Source: Streptomyces sp. 3214.6
GTDB taxonomy: Bacteria; Actinomycetota; Actinomycetes; Streptomycetales; Streptomycetaceae
Length of the DNA: 64,000 nt
Direction of reading: 5' to 3'
NCBI RefSeq assembly: GCF_900129855.1
Contig: NZ_LT670819.1
Span: forward strand, 744,001 to 808,000
Shown in pieces: positions 52,308 through 61,002 of this stretch. A model generated the notes under the pieces. The model did not search any database, was not told the DNA's origin, and saw nothing but the letters and a program-made list of their open reading frames with translations. Position 1 is the stretch's first letter. Every line of letters begins with the position of its first letter. Made by a program: the position numbers and the translations under genes.

Positions 52308-54539
52308 CTACGCGCCGCCGGCTGCCCGGTGCCGGCGCAGGACCGCGACTCTTCGATAGAGCTCGACCGCCTCCTGTCCGCGGCCGAGCTGTTCCAGGCA
52401 GTGGGCCTCGTCGCTGCGGGCGGCGAGGGTGTCGGGATGGTCGGGGCCGAGGACGCGCTCGCGGGCCGCGGCCACCCGCCGGTATTCCGCCAGGGCGTCG
52501 GCCCAGCGGCCCAGCCAGCCGAGGCCGACGGCGACCTCGCGGCGGCTGACCAGGGTGTCGGGATGGTCGGCGCCCAGGACGCGCTCGCGGCTCGCGGACA
52601 CGTCCCGGGACTCGGCGAGGGCCTCCTCCCAGCGGCCCAGGCGGCCGAGGTTGACGCCGAGACCGTGGCGGGCCCGCAGGGTCTCGGGGTGCGCGGGGCC
52701 GTGCACGCGGGTGCGGTCGTCGACGAGGTCGCGGTAGAGCTGGAGGGCCTCCGCGCTGCGGCCGAGTCGGCCCAGGCTGATGCCGGTCTCGTAGCGGGCG
52801 GCGAGGGTGTCGGGGTGGTCGGGGCCGAGCGCCTGCGCGCGGGCCGCGGCGACCTCGCGGTAGGTCTGCAGTGCTTCCGGCCAGCGGCCCAACTGACCCA
52901 GCGCGTAGGCCACTTCGTAGCGGGTGACGAGGGTGTCGGGGTGGTCGGGGCCCAGGACGCGGGCGCGGACGGCGGCCACCTCGCCCGCCATCCGGTACGA
53001 CTCCTCCAGGCGGCCGAGCCTGCTGAGGTTAAAGGCGAGGTTGTGGCGGCAGCGCAGGGTGTCGGGATGGTCGGCGCCCGCCGTGCGCACCCGGGCGGCC
53101 AGGACGGACGTGTACACCTGGTGGGCGTCGAAGTGACGGCCCAACTGGCCGAGCACGAAGGCCATTTCCTGGCGGGTGGCGAGCGTGTCGGCGTGGTCGG
53201 CGCCCAGCACCCGGATGCGGGCGGCGGCCACGTGCTGGTACTCGCGCAGTGCGTCGTCGGCGCGGCCGGTGCGGCTGAGGGTGAAGGCGACCTCGTAGCG
53301 GCTGGCGAGGGTCTCGGGGTGATCCGGGCCGAGGAGGTGCGCGCGTTCGGCGGCGACGGCGCGGTGTGCCTCCCCCGCTTCGGCCCAGCGGCCGAGGCGG
53401 CCCAGGCTGAGGCCGGCGTTGTGCCGGCCGGCGAGCGCGGTGAGCGCCTGCGGGGACGGGGTGTCCGGCGCGGGCGGAGCGGGGACCGCGCCGAGGACCG
53501 GGCGCGGGATCCACTCGCCGGTCAGGGCCGCCCCGGCGTCCGGGGGTGTGACCCGCAGTCCGGCGCCGGTGGCCTTGTGGCCGGTGGTCATGCCCTGGGT
53601 CCAGGACGGCAGCCGGGGCTCGCGGCTCGGCGGCTCGGGCGGCCGCAGGTCGGGCTGCGGGGTGACCAGGGTCGGCACATACGCCGGTGTGGTGCGGGCC
53701 GCGGCGATGCGCCGGACGATGTCGTGGGCGTCCCGGGGGCGATGTTCGGGCCGCTTCGCCAGCAGGTCGAGGATGATCCGGTCGAGGTGGTCGGGCAGCT
53801 CGGGGCGGTGCTCGCGCGGCGGCCGGGGCGGGGTGTCCCGGTGACCGACGAGGATCGCCCAGGGGTCGTCCAGGTCGAAGGGCGGGGCTCCGGTGGCGAT
53901 CTCGTACAGCACACAGCCCAGCGAGTACAGGTCGCTGCGCTGGTCTACCTCCTCGCCGCCGATCTGCTCCGGCGACATGTAGTGCGGTGTGCCCATGGCG
54001 ATGCCGGTGCCGGTGAGGCGGGAGGTGAAGCCGATGTCGTGGCCGAGGCGGGCGATGCCGAAGTCGCAGATCTTCACGGTGCCGTCGGTGAGCCGCACGA
54101 TGTTCGCCGGCTTCAGGTCGCGGTGCACGATGCCCTGGCGGTGCGTGTAGGCGAGGGCGGCGGCGACCTGGTCGGCGATCTCCACGACGTCGGGGACGGG
54201 CAGCGGCCGGCGCTCGTTGTCGTCCAGCAGCCGGCACAGGTCGCTGCCGTCCAGGAGCTCCATGACGAGGAAGAGGACGCCGTCGCAGTCGCCGAAGTCG
54301 TGGACGACCGTCACCCCGCGGTGCTGGAGCCCGGCGGCGACGCGGCCCTCGCGCCTGAACCGCTCGCGCAGGACGCGCCCGAAGGCCGGGTCGTGGTGCG
54401 GGCCGATCGGTTTGAGGCACTTCACGGCCACGTGCCGGCCGAGGGACTCGTCGCGGGCCCGCCACACCTCGCCCATGCCTCCGCGCCCGATCAGTTCGAG
54501 CAGCCGGTACCGGCCCTGGATCAGCCTGCTCTCCGCCAT
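52308..54539 (-). CDS. Ser/Thr protein kinase fused to a TPR array
   Basis: 743 residues. The kinase domain (about 1-270) is complete: G-loop 'IGRGGMGEVWRARD', Lys in 'VAVKCLK', 'IVHRDLKPANIV', 'KICDFGIAR', 'GTPHYMSPEQIGG'. A ~100-residue Pro-rich linker follows, then about eight tandem 42-residue TPRs of the kinesin-light-chain type, recognisable by the repeated 'VLGPDHPDTLxxRyExaxxLGxLGRWxEAL'. No transmembrane helix is seen, unlike many Streptomyces PknB-type kinases, so it is cytoplasmic and probably docks partners through the repeats. Confidence 0.92.
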   Translation of the reverse strand: MAESRLIQGRYRLLELIGRGGMGEVWRARDESLGRHVAVKCLKPIGPHHDPAFGRVLRERFRREGRVAAGLQHRGVTVVHDFGDCDGVLFLVMELLDGSDLCRLLDDNERRPLPVPDVVEIADQVAAALAYTHRQGIVHRDLKPANIVRLTDGTVKICDFGIARLGHDIGFTSRLTGTGIAMGTPHYMSPEQIGGEEVDQRSDLYSLGCVLYEIATGAPPFDLDDPWAILVGHRDTPPRPPREHRPELPDHLDRIILDLLAKRPEHRPRDAHDIVRRIAAARTTPAYVPTLVTPQPDLRPPEPPSREPRLPSWTQGMTTGHKATGAGLRVTPPDAGAALTGEWIPRPVLGAVPAPPAPDTPSPQALTALAGRHNAGLSLGRLGRWAEAGEAHRAVAAERAHLLGPDHPETLASRYEVAFTLSRTGRADDALREYQHVAAARIRVLGADHADTLATRQEMAFVLGQLGRHFDAHQVYTSVLAARVRTAGADHPDTLRCRHNLAFNLSRLGRLEESYRMAGEVAAVRARVLGPDHPDTLVTRYEVAYALGQLGRWPEALQTYREVAAARAQALGPDHPDTLAARYETGISLGRLGRSAEALQLYRDLVDDRTRVHGPAHPETLRARHGLGVNLGRLGRWEEALAESRDVSASRERVLGADHPDTLVSRREVAVGLGWLGRWADALAEYRRVAAARERVLGPDHPDTLAARSDEAHCLEQLGRGQEAVELYRRVAVLRRHRAAGGA

Positions 54540-54597
54540 AGTGCGCCGCCGCCCCCGTTACGTTCCGGCCCTCCCCTGGCTCGTCCAGTATGGCGGC

Positions 54598-55455
54598 CTA
54601 TGGCTGGACTTTGAACGGTGCCGGGCGGGCCTGTGGGCCGAGCCTGGCCATGGCCCGCAGGATGTGCTTGGGCGGGAGTTGCCACCGCAGACGTGCGGGG
54701 ACGCAGCGCAGCAGGGTGCCCGTGGCGCGCAACTCCCGGGTGACGGTGGCTGGTTGCGGGGCCGGCCTGCCGTACAGCTCGTGGGCGTACGGTGGCAGCG
54801 AGGCGTACGCCAGGTGCGCCACGCGCCGCCACAACAGGGCGCGCGCCGGGACGAGCAGGGGGTGCGTCGGCGGTCGCAGCAGGAAGTCGTCCACCTCGCG
54901 TGCCTCCGGTCCGGCGGCGAGTTCGGGGCGCATCTTCTCGAAGTAGGCGTCCATCTCGGCCCGGTCGGCGGGTACGGCGTCGGGGTCAAGCCCCACCAGG
55001 CGGGCGCTGACGCGGTGTTCGGCGAGGTAGCGGTCGGCGGCGGCGGCGGTGAGGGGGTAGCCGGAGCGGCGCAGGACGTGCAGGTAGGAGTCGATCTCGG
55101 CGCAGTGCACCCACAGCAGAAGTCCGGGTTCGTCGACGGCGTAGCGTTCGCCGGTCTCCGGGTCGGTCGCGGACAGCATGCGGTGGATCCTGCGGACGCG
55201 GGCGCCTGCCTGCTCGGCGGCCTCGGTGGTGCCGTAGGTCGTGGTGCCGACGAAGCCGGCGGTGCGCATCAGCCGACCCCAGGCGTCGCGCCGGAAGTCG
55301 GAGTTCTGCATGACTCCGCGCACGACACGCGGGTGCAGGGCCTGGAGGTAGAACGCGCGGATCCCGGCGACCCACATCATGGGGTCGCCGTGCAGCTGCC
55401 AGGTCACCGAGCGGGGGCCGAACAGCCCCGGGTCACCTCTCTGGACGCCCGTCAT
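54598..55455 (-). CDS. MpaB/DUF2236-family oxygenase-like protein
   Basis: 285 residues: MTGVQRGDPGLFGPRSVTWQ, then 'GDPMMWVAGIRAFYLQALHPRVVRGVMQNSDFRRDAWGRLMRTAGFVGTTTYGTTEAAEQAGARVRRIHRM', the MpaB (DUF2236) core, with 'LLLWVHCAEIDSYL' further on. This all-helical family binds heme b through conserved His residues and includes latex-clearing and mycophenolic-acid pathway oxygenases. The substrate is unknown. It follows the kinase gene's upstream end on the same strand with a ~60-bp gap and is divergent from the molybdopterin oxidoreductase gene. Confidence 0.85.
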   Translation of the reverse strand: MTGVQRGDPGLFGPRSVTWQLHGDPMMWVAGIRAFYLQALHPRVVRGVMQNSDFRRDAWGRLMRTAGFVGTTTYGTTEAAEQAGARVRRIHRMLSATDPETGERYAVDEPGLLLWVHCAEIDSYLHVLRRSGYPLTAAAADRYLAEHRVSARLVGLDPDAVPADRAEMDAYFEKMRPELAAGPEAREVDDFLLRPPTHPLLVPARALLWRRVAHLAYASLPPYAHELYGRPAPQPATVTRELRATGTLLRCVPARLRWQLPPKHILRAMARLGPQARPAPFKVQP

Positions 55456-55614
55456 ACCCCCAGTGTGACCGGTCCTGCCCGCCCGGGGGCACCCCCGAGC
55501 CGGGAGACAAACCGTTTCCCGGCCCACGGGGAGGGCCGGGGCCGGGCGGGACGTCCTTGTTCCGTAAGGGGTCGGGGCGTTCCGCGCGCGGCCTTCCGCA
55601 GGTGGGATGGAGCC

Positions 55615-56751
55615 ATGAAACAGCGCTTCCTCCCGCCGGTGTTCCGGGGCAGACTGCATGACGCCCGCACGGCGACCTCCCTCGGGCGCTGGCTGGGTCT
55701 CGCGTTCGTGGCGTGCTTCGTCACCGGCCTGGTCAGTCACGTCATGCAGCATCCGCCGGGCTGGCTGGCCGACGACCTGCCGAGCCGCCCCTCGTGGGGT
55801 TACCGGTTCACGCAGGGCCTTCATGTCGCGTCGGGCATCGCCGCCGTTCCGCTGCTGGCGGCGAAGCTGTGGGCGGTGTACCCCCTCCTGTTCGAGTGGC
55901 CGGTGCTGCGCTCGGTGCGGCACGCGCTGGAGCGTCTGTCGGTCGCGGTGCTGGTGGCCGGCGCCGTCTTCGAACTGTTCACCGGGCTGCTGAACACCGC
56001 GCAGTGGTATCCCTGGCCGTTCTCGTTCGTACCGGTGCACTACGCGGTCGGCTGGCTGGTCGTCGGCGCGCTGCTGCTGCACGTCGCGGTCAAGGCTCCT
56101 GAGATCCGCGCGCACTGGACCCGGCGGTCGCCGGGGACGCTGACGCTGCCCGCCGAGGAGGCCACCGACCGCCGGTCGCTGCTGGCCGCGGTGGGCGCGG
56201 CGGTCGGAGCGGTCACCCTGACCACGGTGGGCCAGTCCTTCACCCCGCTGAAGGGCCTCGATCTGCTCGCGCCCCGCCATCCCGACCACGGCCCGCAGGC
56301 GCTCCCGGTCAACCGCACCGCCACGGCGGCCGGGGTCACCCATCTCACCGCCGAGAACTACCGCCTGGTGGTGTCCGGGCCCCGGCCGTACACGCTCACC
56401 CTGGACGAACTGCGCGCCCTGCCCCAGCGGGAGGTCGAGCTGCCCATCGCCTGTGTGGAGGGCTGGAGCAGGTCGGCGCGCTGGACCGGTGTGCGCGTGG
56501 CGGATCTGCTGGAACGGGCCGGCGCCCCGCGGGACGCACGGGTGCGGGTGGTGTCCCTGCAACTGCGGGGCGGTTACCGGGTCTCGGAAATGGGTCACGA
56601 GCACGCCCGTGACCCGCTCACCCTGCTCGCCCTGCGCCTCAACGGCGAGGAGCTGACACCCGACCACGGCTACCCGGCACGCCTGATCGCCCCGAACCGG
56701 CCCGGCGTACTGCAGACCAAGTGGGTCGGCCGACTGGAGGTGCCGGCATGA
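55615..56751 (+). CDS. Membrane-anchored molybdopterin-dependent oxidoreductase
   Basis: 378 residues, ATG with GGAG upstream. The N-terminal ~165 residues have four hydrophobic helices with His residues in 'HVASGIAAVPLLAAKLWA' and 'PVHYAVGWLVVGALLLHVAV' (cytochrome b561-like heme ligands); a fifth helix follows an Arg-Arg motif in 'TDRRSLLAAVGAAVGAVTL'. The C-terminal ~150 residues are a sulfite-oxidase-type molybdopterin domain with the Moco-ligating Cys in 'ELPIACVEGWSRSARWTGVRV'. It should be a membrane-associated redox enzyme facing the outside. Stop and next start overlap (ATGA). Confidence 0.87.
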   Translation: MKQRFLPPVFRGRLHDARTATSLGRWLGLAFVACFVTGLVSHVMQHPPGWLADDLPSRPSWGYRFTQGLHVASGIAAVPLLAAKLWAVYPLLFEWPVLRSVRHALERLSVAVLVAGAVFELFTGLLNTAQWYPWPFSFVPVHYAVGWLVVGALLLHVAVKAPEIRAHWTRRSPGTLTLPAEEATDRRSLLAAVGAAVGAVTLTTVGQSFTPLKGLDLLAPRHPDHGPQALPVNRTATAAGVTHLTAENYRLVVSGPRPYTLTLDELRALPQREVELPIACVEGWSRSARWTGVRVADLLERAGAPRDARVRVVSLQLRGGYRVSEMGHEHARDPLTLLALRLNGEELTPDHGYPARLIAPNRPGVLQTKWVGRLEVPA

Positions 56752-57158
56752 GGGTGAAGGCGCTGCGGGCGCTGATCGGCGCGGGCGGTCTCGTACTCAT
56801 GGGGGTGGGCGTGTCGCTGCTGCTGGACGTGCGGAACCTGACGGATGTGCTGATCTGGCTGGGCGGGGCCGTGGTCCTGCACGACGCGTTGATCGCCCCG
56901 CTGGTCCTGCTCGTCGGGCTGGTCGTGGTCCGCGGTGGCGTGCGGGGTCCGGTCCGTGCAGGGCTGCTGGTCGCGGGCGCTCTGACGGCGGTGGCCCTGC
57001 CGGTGCTGCTGCGGCCGGGGCCCCGGGCCAACTCCTCGGTGCTGCCGCTGGACTACCCGCGCAACTGGCTGCTGCTGCTCGCGGCCGTGGCGACGGTGAC
57101 GGCGCTGGTCATCGCCGTACGGGCACTCGGCCGCGGCCGGCGCAGGCCGCCCTCCTGA
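56748..57158 (+). CDS. Small membrane protein of the oxidoreductase operon
   Basis: 136 residues, MRVKALRALIGAGGLVLMGV, with about four hydrophobic helices and short Arg-rich ends. No named domain. The ATG overlaps the oxidoreductase stop (ATGA) with GGAGG six bases upstream, so it is translationally coupled and may be an accessory membrane subunit. In-frame upstream codons (from 56721) fall inside the preceding gene. Confidence 0.75.
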   Translation: MRVKALRALIGAGGLVLMGVGVSLLLDVRNLTDVLIWLGGAVVLHDALIAPLVLLVGLVVVRGGVRGPVRAGLLVAGALTAVALPVLLRPGPRANSSVLPLDYPRNWLLLLAAVATVTALVIAVRALGRGRRRPPS

Positions 57159-57204
57159 CCTACGGCGCCGGCCCGCTGCCCGGGGCCGCTTACGGATGTC
57201 TTAC

Positions 57205-57221
57205 GCCCCCGCGGCGGGGGC
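57205..57221 (+). terminator. Hairpin after the oxidoreductase operon
   Basis: GCCCCCG / CGGGGGC, 7-bp stem with a 3-nt loop, 46 nt past the stop of the membrane protein. Confidence 0.45.
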
Positions 57222-57255
57222 CCGTGGGCGCCGGGGGCCTTCGTAGGGTCGCCGG

Positions 57256-57855
57256 ATGCGAACCCTTCGTACGACGGCTCTGGTGACCGCGCCTCCGATG
57301 CTGCTCGCGGTGGCCGGTCTCGTCCACCCGATCCGGCTGACGGCCATGACGGCCGGTCACTGGGCCGGCCTGCACATCGCCCTGCTGCCGGTCTTCCCTC
57401 TCCTCGTCCTCGGTCTGCTGGTGCCGCTGTGGGGCAGACCGCGTCGCGACGCCGAAGGCGCGCTGACCGTGCTCGCCTGGGCCGGGTGCCTCTGCTACGC
57501 CGCCTACTACCTGGGACTCGACGCCGTGGCCGGGATATCCGCCGGCACGGTGGCGGCCCACGGCAGCACGCACGGAGTGGTCGGACGGCTCTTCGCGGCC
57601 GGCGACGAACTGGGCCGCGTCGGGGTGTACGGGCTCGCCGTGGCCTCGCTCGCGACGTGCGCGGTGCTCGGGCGGCGGCACGGCGTGCGGGTGCTGCCGG
57701 GGGCCGTGGTCCTCCTGGGCGCGTGTTGGTCGTTCCTGGACAGCCACATCTTCTGGCCCCGGGGGGTGTTCACCATGCTCGGCTTCGCCGTGGCCTTCGC
57801 TCTGCTCACCGTGGCCACGTCACGGCCCGGGACGGAAAGGCTTACGAACCCCTGA
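57256..57855 (+). CDS. Hypothetical polytopic membrane protein
   Basis: 199 residues with about six hydrophobic segments, starting MRTLRTTALVTAPPMLLAVA. A His/Asp-bearing stretch ('DEGALTVLAWAGCLCYAAYYLGLDAVAGISAGTVAAHGSTHG') near the middle and 'GACWSFLDSHIFWPRG' near the end are notable, but no family is recognised. It lies between the oxidoreductase operon and the epimerase gene on the same strand and may be independent of both. Confidence 0.75.
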   Translation: MRTLRTTALVTAPPMLLAVAGLVHPIRLTAMTAGHWAGLHIALLPVFPLLVLGLLVPLWGRPRRDAEGALTVLAWAGCLCYAAYYLGLDAVAGISAGTVAAHGSTHGVVGRLFAAGDELGRVGVYGLAVASLATCAVLGRRHGVRVLPGAVVLLGACWSFLDSHIFWPRGVFTMLGFAVAFALLTVATSRPGTERLTNP

Positions 57856-57907
57856 CGTCCCGCCGTGGCGCGGCCCAGGGGCGCGTGTGCGGCCGTACGG
57901 TCGGGGC

Positions 57908-58960
57908 ATGTTGATCCTGGTCACCGGAGGTGCGGGCTTCATCGGCTCGCACGTCGTCACCGCCCTCACCGCCGCCGGGCACGCCGTCCGCGTCCTCGAC
58001 GCCCTGCTGCCCGCCGCGCACCATACGGCCCCTTCGATCCCCGAAGCCGTCGACTGGCGTCATGCGGACGTCCGCGACGGGGCGGCGGTGGCCGACGCTC
58101 TCCACGGCGTCGACGCGGTCTGCCACCAGGCCGCGATGGTCGGCCTCGGCAAGGACTTCGCCGACGCCCCCGACTACGTCGGCTGCAACGACCTCGGCAC
58201 CGCCGTGCTGCTGGCCGGCATGGCGCAGGCCGGGGTGCGCCGACTCGTGCTGGCGAGTTCGATGGTCGTCTACGGCGAGGGCCGCTACGAGTGCTCGCGG
58301 CACGCGGTGGTACGACCGGGCCCGCGCGAAGTGGCCGATCTGGAGGCGGGGCGCTTCGAGCCCCCGTGCCCGACGTGCGGGGAGCCGCTCGCCGCCGGCC
58401 TGGTGGCCGAGGACGCGCCCGCCGATCCGCGCAATGTGTACGCGGCCACCAAGATCGCCCAGGAACACCTCGCCGCCGCATGGGCTCGGGCGACGGGCGG
58501 CCGGGTGGCGGCGCTGCGCTACCACAACGTGTACGGGCCCGGCATGCCGCGCGACACCCCGTACGCGGGTGTCGCCTCGCTGTTCCGCTCCGCGCTCGCC
58601 CGCGGCGAGGCGCCGCGCGTCTTCGAAGACGGCGGCCAGCAGCGGGACTTCGTCCATGTACGGGACGTCGCCATGGCCAACCGCGCCGCACTGGGCGGGG
58701 TGGACGACCTGCCGGAGGGCACCGCACGCGCGTACAACGTCGGCAGCGGCGAGCCCCACACCGTGGGCGAGATGGCCGCCGCGCTGGCCGCGGAGCACGG
58801 CGGTCCGCCGCCCGTCGTCACGGGCGAGTACCGGCTCGGCGACGTCCGGCACATCACCGCCTCCTCGCGTCGGCTGCGCGAGGAACTGGGCTGGAAGCCC
58901 GAGGTGTCTTTCGCGCAGGGAATGGCGGAGTTCGCGACCGCGGCGCTGCGCACCGTGTGA
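57908..58960 (+). CDS. NAD-dependent epimerase/dehydratase (sugar nucleotide)
   Basis: 350 residues, ATG at 57908. Extended short-chain dehydrogenase with the NAD motif 'MLILVTGGAGFIGSHVV', the active-site 'ASSMVVYGEGRYECSR' (Ser) and 'NVYAATKIAQE' (YxxxK), plus a Cys-x-x-Cys insertion ('FEPPCPTCGEPLAAG') that may bind zinc. C-terminal part is the usual NDP-sugar-binding domain. It probably epimerises or dehydrates a nucleotide sugar, consistent with the glycosylation genes downstream, although a two-component system in reverse orientation separates them. Confidence 0.9.
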   Translation: MLILVTGGAGFIGSHVVTALTAAGHAVRVLDALLPAAHHTAPSIPEAVDWRHADVRDGAAVADALHGVDAVCHQAAMVGLGKDFADAPDYVGCNDLGTAVLLAGMAQAGVRRLVLASSMVVYGEGRYECSRHAVVRPGPREVADLEAGRFEPPCPTCGEPLAAGLVAEDAPADPRNVYAATKIAQEHLAAAWARATGGRVAALRYHNVYGPGMPRDTPYAGVASLFRSALARGEAPRVFEDGGQQRDFVHVRDVAMANRAALGGVDDLPEGTARAYNVGSGEPHTVGEMAAALAAEHGGPPPVVTGEYRLGDVRHITASSRRLREELGWKPEVSFAQGMAEFATAALRTV

Positions 58961-58977
58961 CGTCCGGCAGGCCCTAC

Positions 58978-59051
58978 GGCCTGTCCGGCGGATCATGCCG
59001 CAGACGCGGGGAATGGCACGCCCTCCTGCGACTTGACCCGCCGGACAGGCC
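58978..59051. terminator. Bidirectional terminator between convergent genes
   Basis: Perfect 14-bp inverted repeat GGCCTGTCCGGCGG / CCGCCGGACAGGCC with a 46-nt loop between the epimerase stop (58960) and the histidine kinase stop (59052). Confidence 0.6.
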
Positions 59052-60164
59052 CTAGGCGACCAGAGGCAGACGGACCTCGAAGCGGCAGCCGCCGGGCACG
59101 TTGCGTACGGCAGCGTGCCCGCGGTGGGCCTCGACGATGCCGCGCACGATGGCCAGGCCCAGACCGGCCCCGGCCGGCGGGGTACGGGCGTCGGAGCCGC
59201 GCCAGCCGGTCTCGAAGACGCGTGGCAGGTCCTCCGGGGCGATGCCGCCGCAGCCGTCGGTCACGGCCAGCACGACGCTGTCGGCCTCCCGGCGGGCGGA
59301 GACCGCGACGGTGCCGTCGGCCGGTGTCCGGCGAATGGCGTTGACGAGCAGGTTGGCCAGGACGCGGGACATCTCCCGGCCGTCGACCTCGACCGGCACG
59401 GGCTCCACACCGTGCCCGACCAGCTGTACCCCGTACTCCCTGGCCAGTGCGTCGACGCCCGCGATGGCGTCGCCGACGAGGTCGTAGACCGACATCCGGG
59501 TCGGCGTCAGCGCGAGGACACCGGCCTGGATGCGGGAGAGTTCGAACAGGTCGCCGACCATTTCGCTGAGCCGTCCCACCTCGGACCGGATGCGGGCGTG
59601 GTAGACGCCGGGGTCGTGGACCATGCCGTCCTCCAGCGCCTCGGCCATCGCCTGCAGTCCGGCCAGCGGGGTGCGCAGATCGTGGGAGATCCAGGCGACC
59701 AGTTCACGGCGGGACTCCTCAAGGGCCCTTTCCCGTTCCCGGGAGGCGGCCAACTTGGCGCTGGTGGCCGCGAGTTCACGGCTGAGCTGGGCGAGTTCGG
59801 CGGTGGGCGCGAGGACCGGCGGAGTGAAACTGCCGTCGTCCCCGAGGGCGCGGGTGGCCTCGGCGAGGGCCCGGCTGCCCCTGACGACGCCCCGCCCCAG
59901 GACGAGTGCCACCACCAGCGAGACCGCCGCCGCCATGGCGCACACCATGGTCACGACCCACAGGTCGTGATCGGAGAGGAACATCGCCCGGGCCACCAGC
60001 ATGGTTCCGGCGAGCATCGCCGCGACCGTGACGGCGGCGACCACGGCCAGCGACAGCGCGACCGACCGGTTGCGCAGCAGCCGCAGGACGGCCATGCCGG
60101 CCAGTCCGGCGGCGACCGCGCCGACGGCCGCGTACAGCGCGATGAGCAGCAGGTCACCGGTCAT
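59052..60164 (-). CDS. Sensor histidine kinase
   Basis: 370 residues. Two N-terminal membrane helices (~5-25 and ~38-60) and a third near 70-95 leave only a few residues outside, so the signal is sensed at the membrane or inside. A HAMP-like linker leads to the H-box 'WISHDLRTPLAGLQAM', N-box 'VLANLLVNAIRRTP', and G-box 'DGCGGI...GAGLGLAIVRGIVEAH'. It is coupled to the response regulator gene, which overlaps it by 11 bp. The inverted CDS order (regulator first) is usual. Confidence 0.93.
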   Translation of the reverse strand: MTGDLLLIALYAAVGAVAAGLAGMAVLRLLRNRSVALSLAVVAAVTVAAMLAGTMLVARAMFLSDHDLWVVTMVCAMAAAVSLVVALVLGRGVVRGSRALAEATRALGDDGSFTPPVLAPTAELAQLSRELAATSAKLAASRERERALEESRRELVAWISHDLRTPLAGLQAMAEALEDGMVHDPGVYHARIRSEVGRLSEMVGDLFELSRIQAGVLALTPTRMSVYDLVGDAIAGVDALAREYGVQLVGHGVEPVPVEVDGREMSRVLANLLVNAIRRTPADGTVAVSARREADSVVLAVTDGCGGIAPEDLPRVFETGWRGSDARTPPAGAGLGLAIVRGIVEAHRGHAAVRNVPGGCRFEVRLPLVA

Positions 60165-60888
60165 GGCTCGGCCCTTCCGCGGCGGCGGTGTCCGGACGCA
60201 GCGGGTCGAAGCGGTAGCCGACCCCCCACACCGTGCTGATCAGGCGGGGGCGGGCCGGATCGTCCTCGACCTTCTCGCGCAGCCGCCGCACATGGACGGT
60301 CACGGTCGACAGATCGCCGAACTCCCATCCCCACACACGCCGCATCAGATCCTCCCGGCTCACCGCCCGCCCGGGGTTGCGCAGAAAGAACTCCAGGAGG
60401 TCGAACTCGCGTAGCGTCAGGGCGAGTTCGCGATCATCGCGGGTGGCGCGCCGGGCGGCGGGATCCATCGCGAGCGGTCCGGCCCGCAGCCAGGGCTCCG
60501 CGGACGAGGTCCGGGCCGCGGTCGCCGCGCCGGCGCGGCGCAGCACCGACTCGACCCGCAGCACGAGTTCGCGGGGGCTGAAGGGCTTGGTGACGTAGTC
60601 GTCCGCGCCGACCTCCAGGCCGAGGACGCGGTCCTCCTCGTCACCCCGGGCGGTGAGCATGATCACCGGCAGTGGGCCGTCCCTTCGGATGCGTCGGCAG
60701 ACCTCCAGGCCGTCCATGCCGGGCAGCATCAGGTCCAGTACGACCAGGTCGGGCGGTTGGGTGCCGGCCAGCCGGACGGCGCTGGGGCCGTCGGCGGCCA
60801 CGTCGACCGCGAAGCCGGCCCGGTCCAGATAGCCGGCGACGACCTCGGAGACGGTGGGGTCGTCGTCCACGACGAGTACGCGTTTCAC
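60154..60888 (-). CDS. OmpR-family response regulator
   Basis: 244 residues. Receiver domain 'VLVVDDDPTVSEVVAGYLDRAG' with acidic pocket Asp9-Asp10 region, phosphoacceptor Asp in 'VVLDLMLPGMDG', 'MLTA' and 'VTKPF'; C-terminal winged helix 'LTLREFDLLEFFLRNPGRAVSREDLMRRVWGWEFGDLSTVTVHVRRLREKVEDD'. Cognate to the downstream histidine kinase. It is divergent from the glycosyltransferase operon with ~115 bp between; a GTCAG-TCG-CTGAC dyad (60911-60923) there could be its own or another site. Confidence 0.94.
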   Translation of the reverse strand: MKRVLVVDDDPTVSEVVAGYLDRAGFAVDVAADGPSAVRLAGTQPPDLVVLDLMLPGMDGLEVCRRIRRDGPLPVIMLTARGDEEDRVLGLEVGADDYVTKPFSPRELVLRVESVLRRAGAATAARTSSAEPWLRAGPLAMDPAARRATRDDRELALTLREFDLLEFFLRNPGRAVSREDLMRRVWGWEFGDLSTVTVHVRRLREKVEDDPARPRLISTVWGVGYRFDPLRPDTAAAEGPSHDR

Positions 60889-60910
60889 ACGACCGAGTCT
60901 CGCACCGGCT

Positions 60911-60923
60911 GTCAGTCGCTGAC
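60911..60923. promoter_or_regulatory. Small dyad in the regulator/glycosyltransferase promoter region
   Basis: GTCAG-TCG-CTGAC inverted repeat about 23 bp upstream of the response regulator start and 80 bp before the glycosyltransferase start. Confidence 0.3.
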
Positions 60924-61002
60924 CTGCGACGCCGACCGACGTCAGCGATCCGTAAGGTCTGGAATTCCGTTATGTCCGTTTCAAGTTCGTAGGGTGAGCG
61001 GC

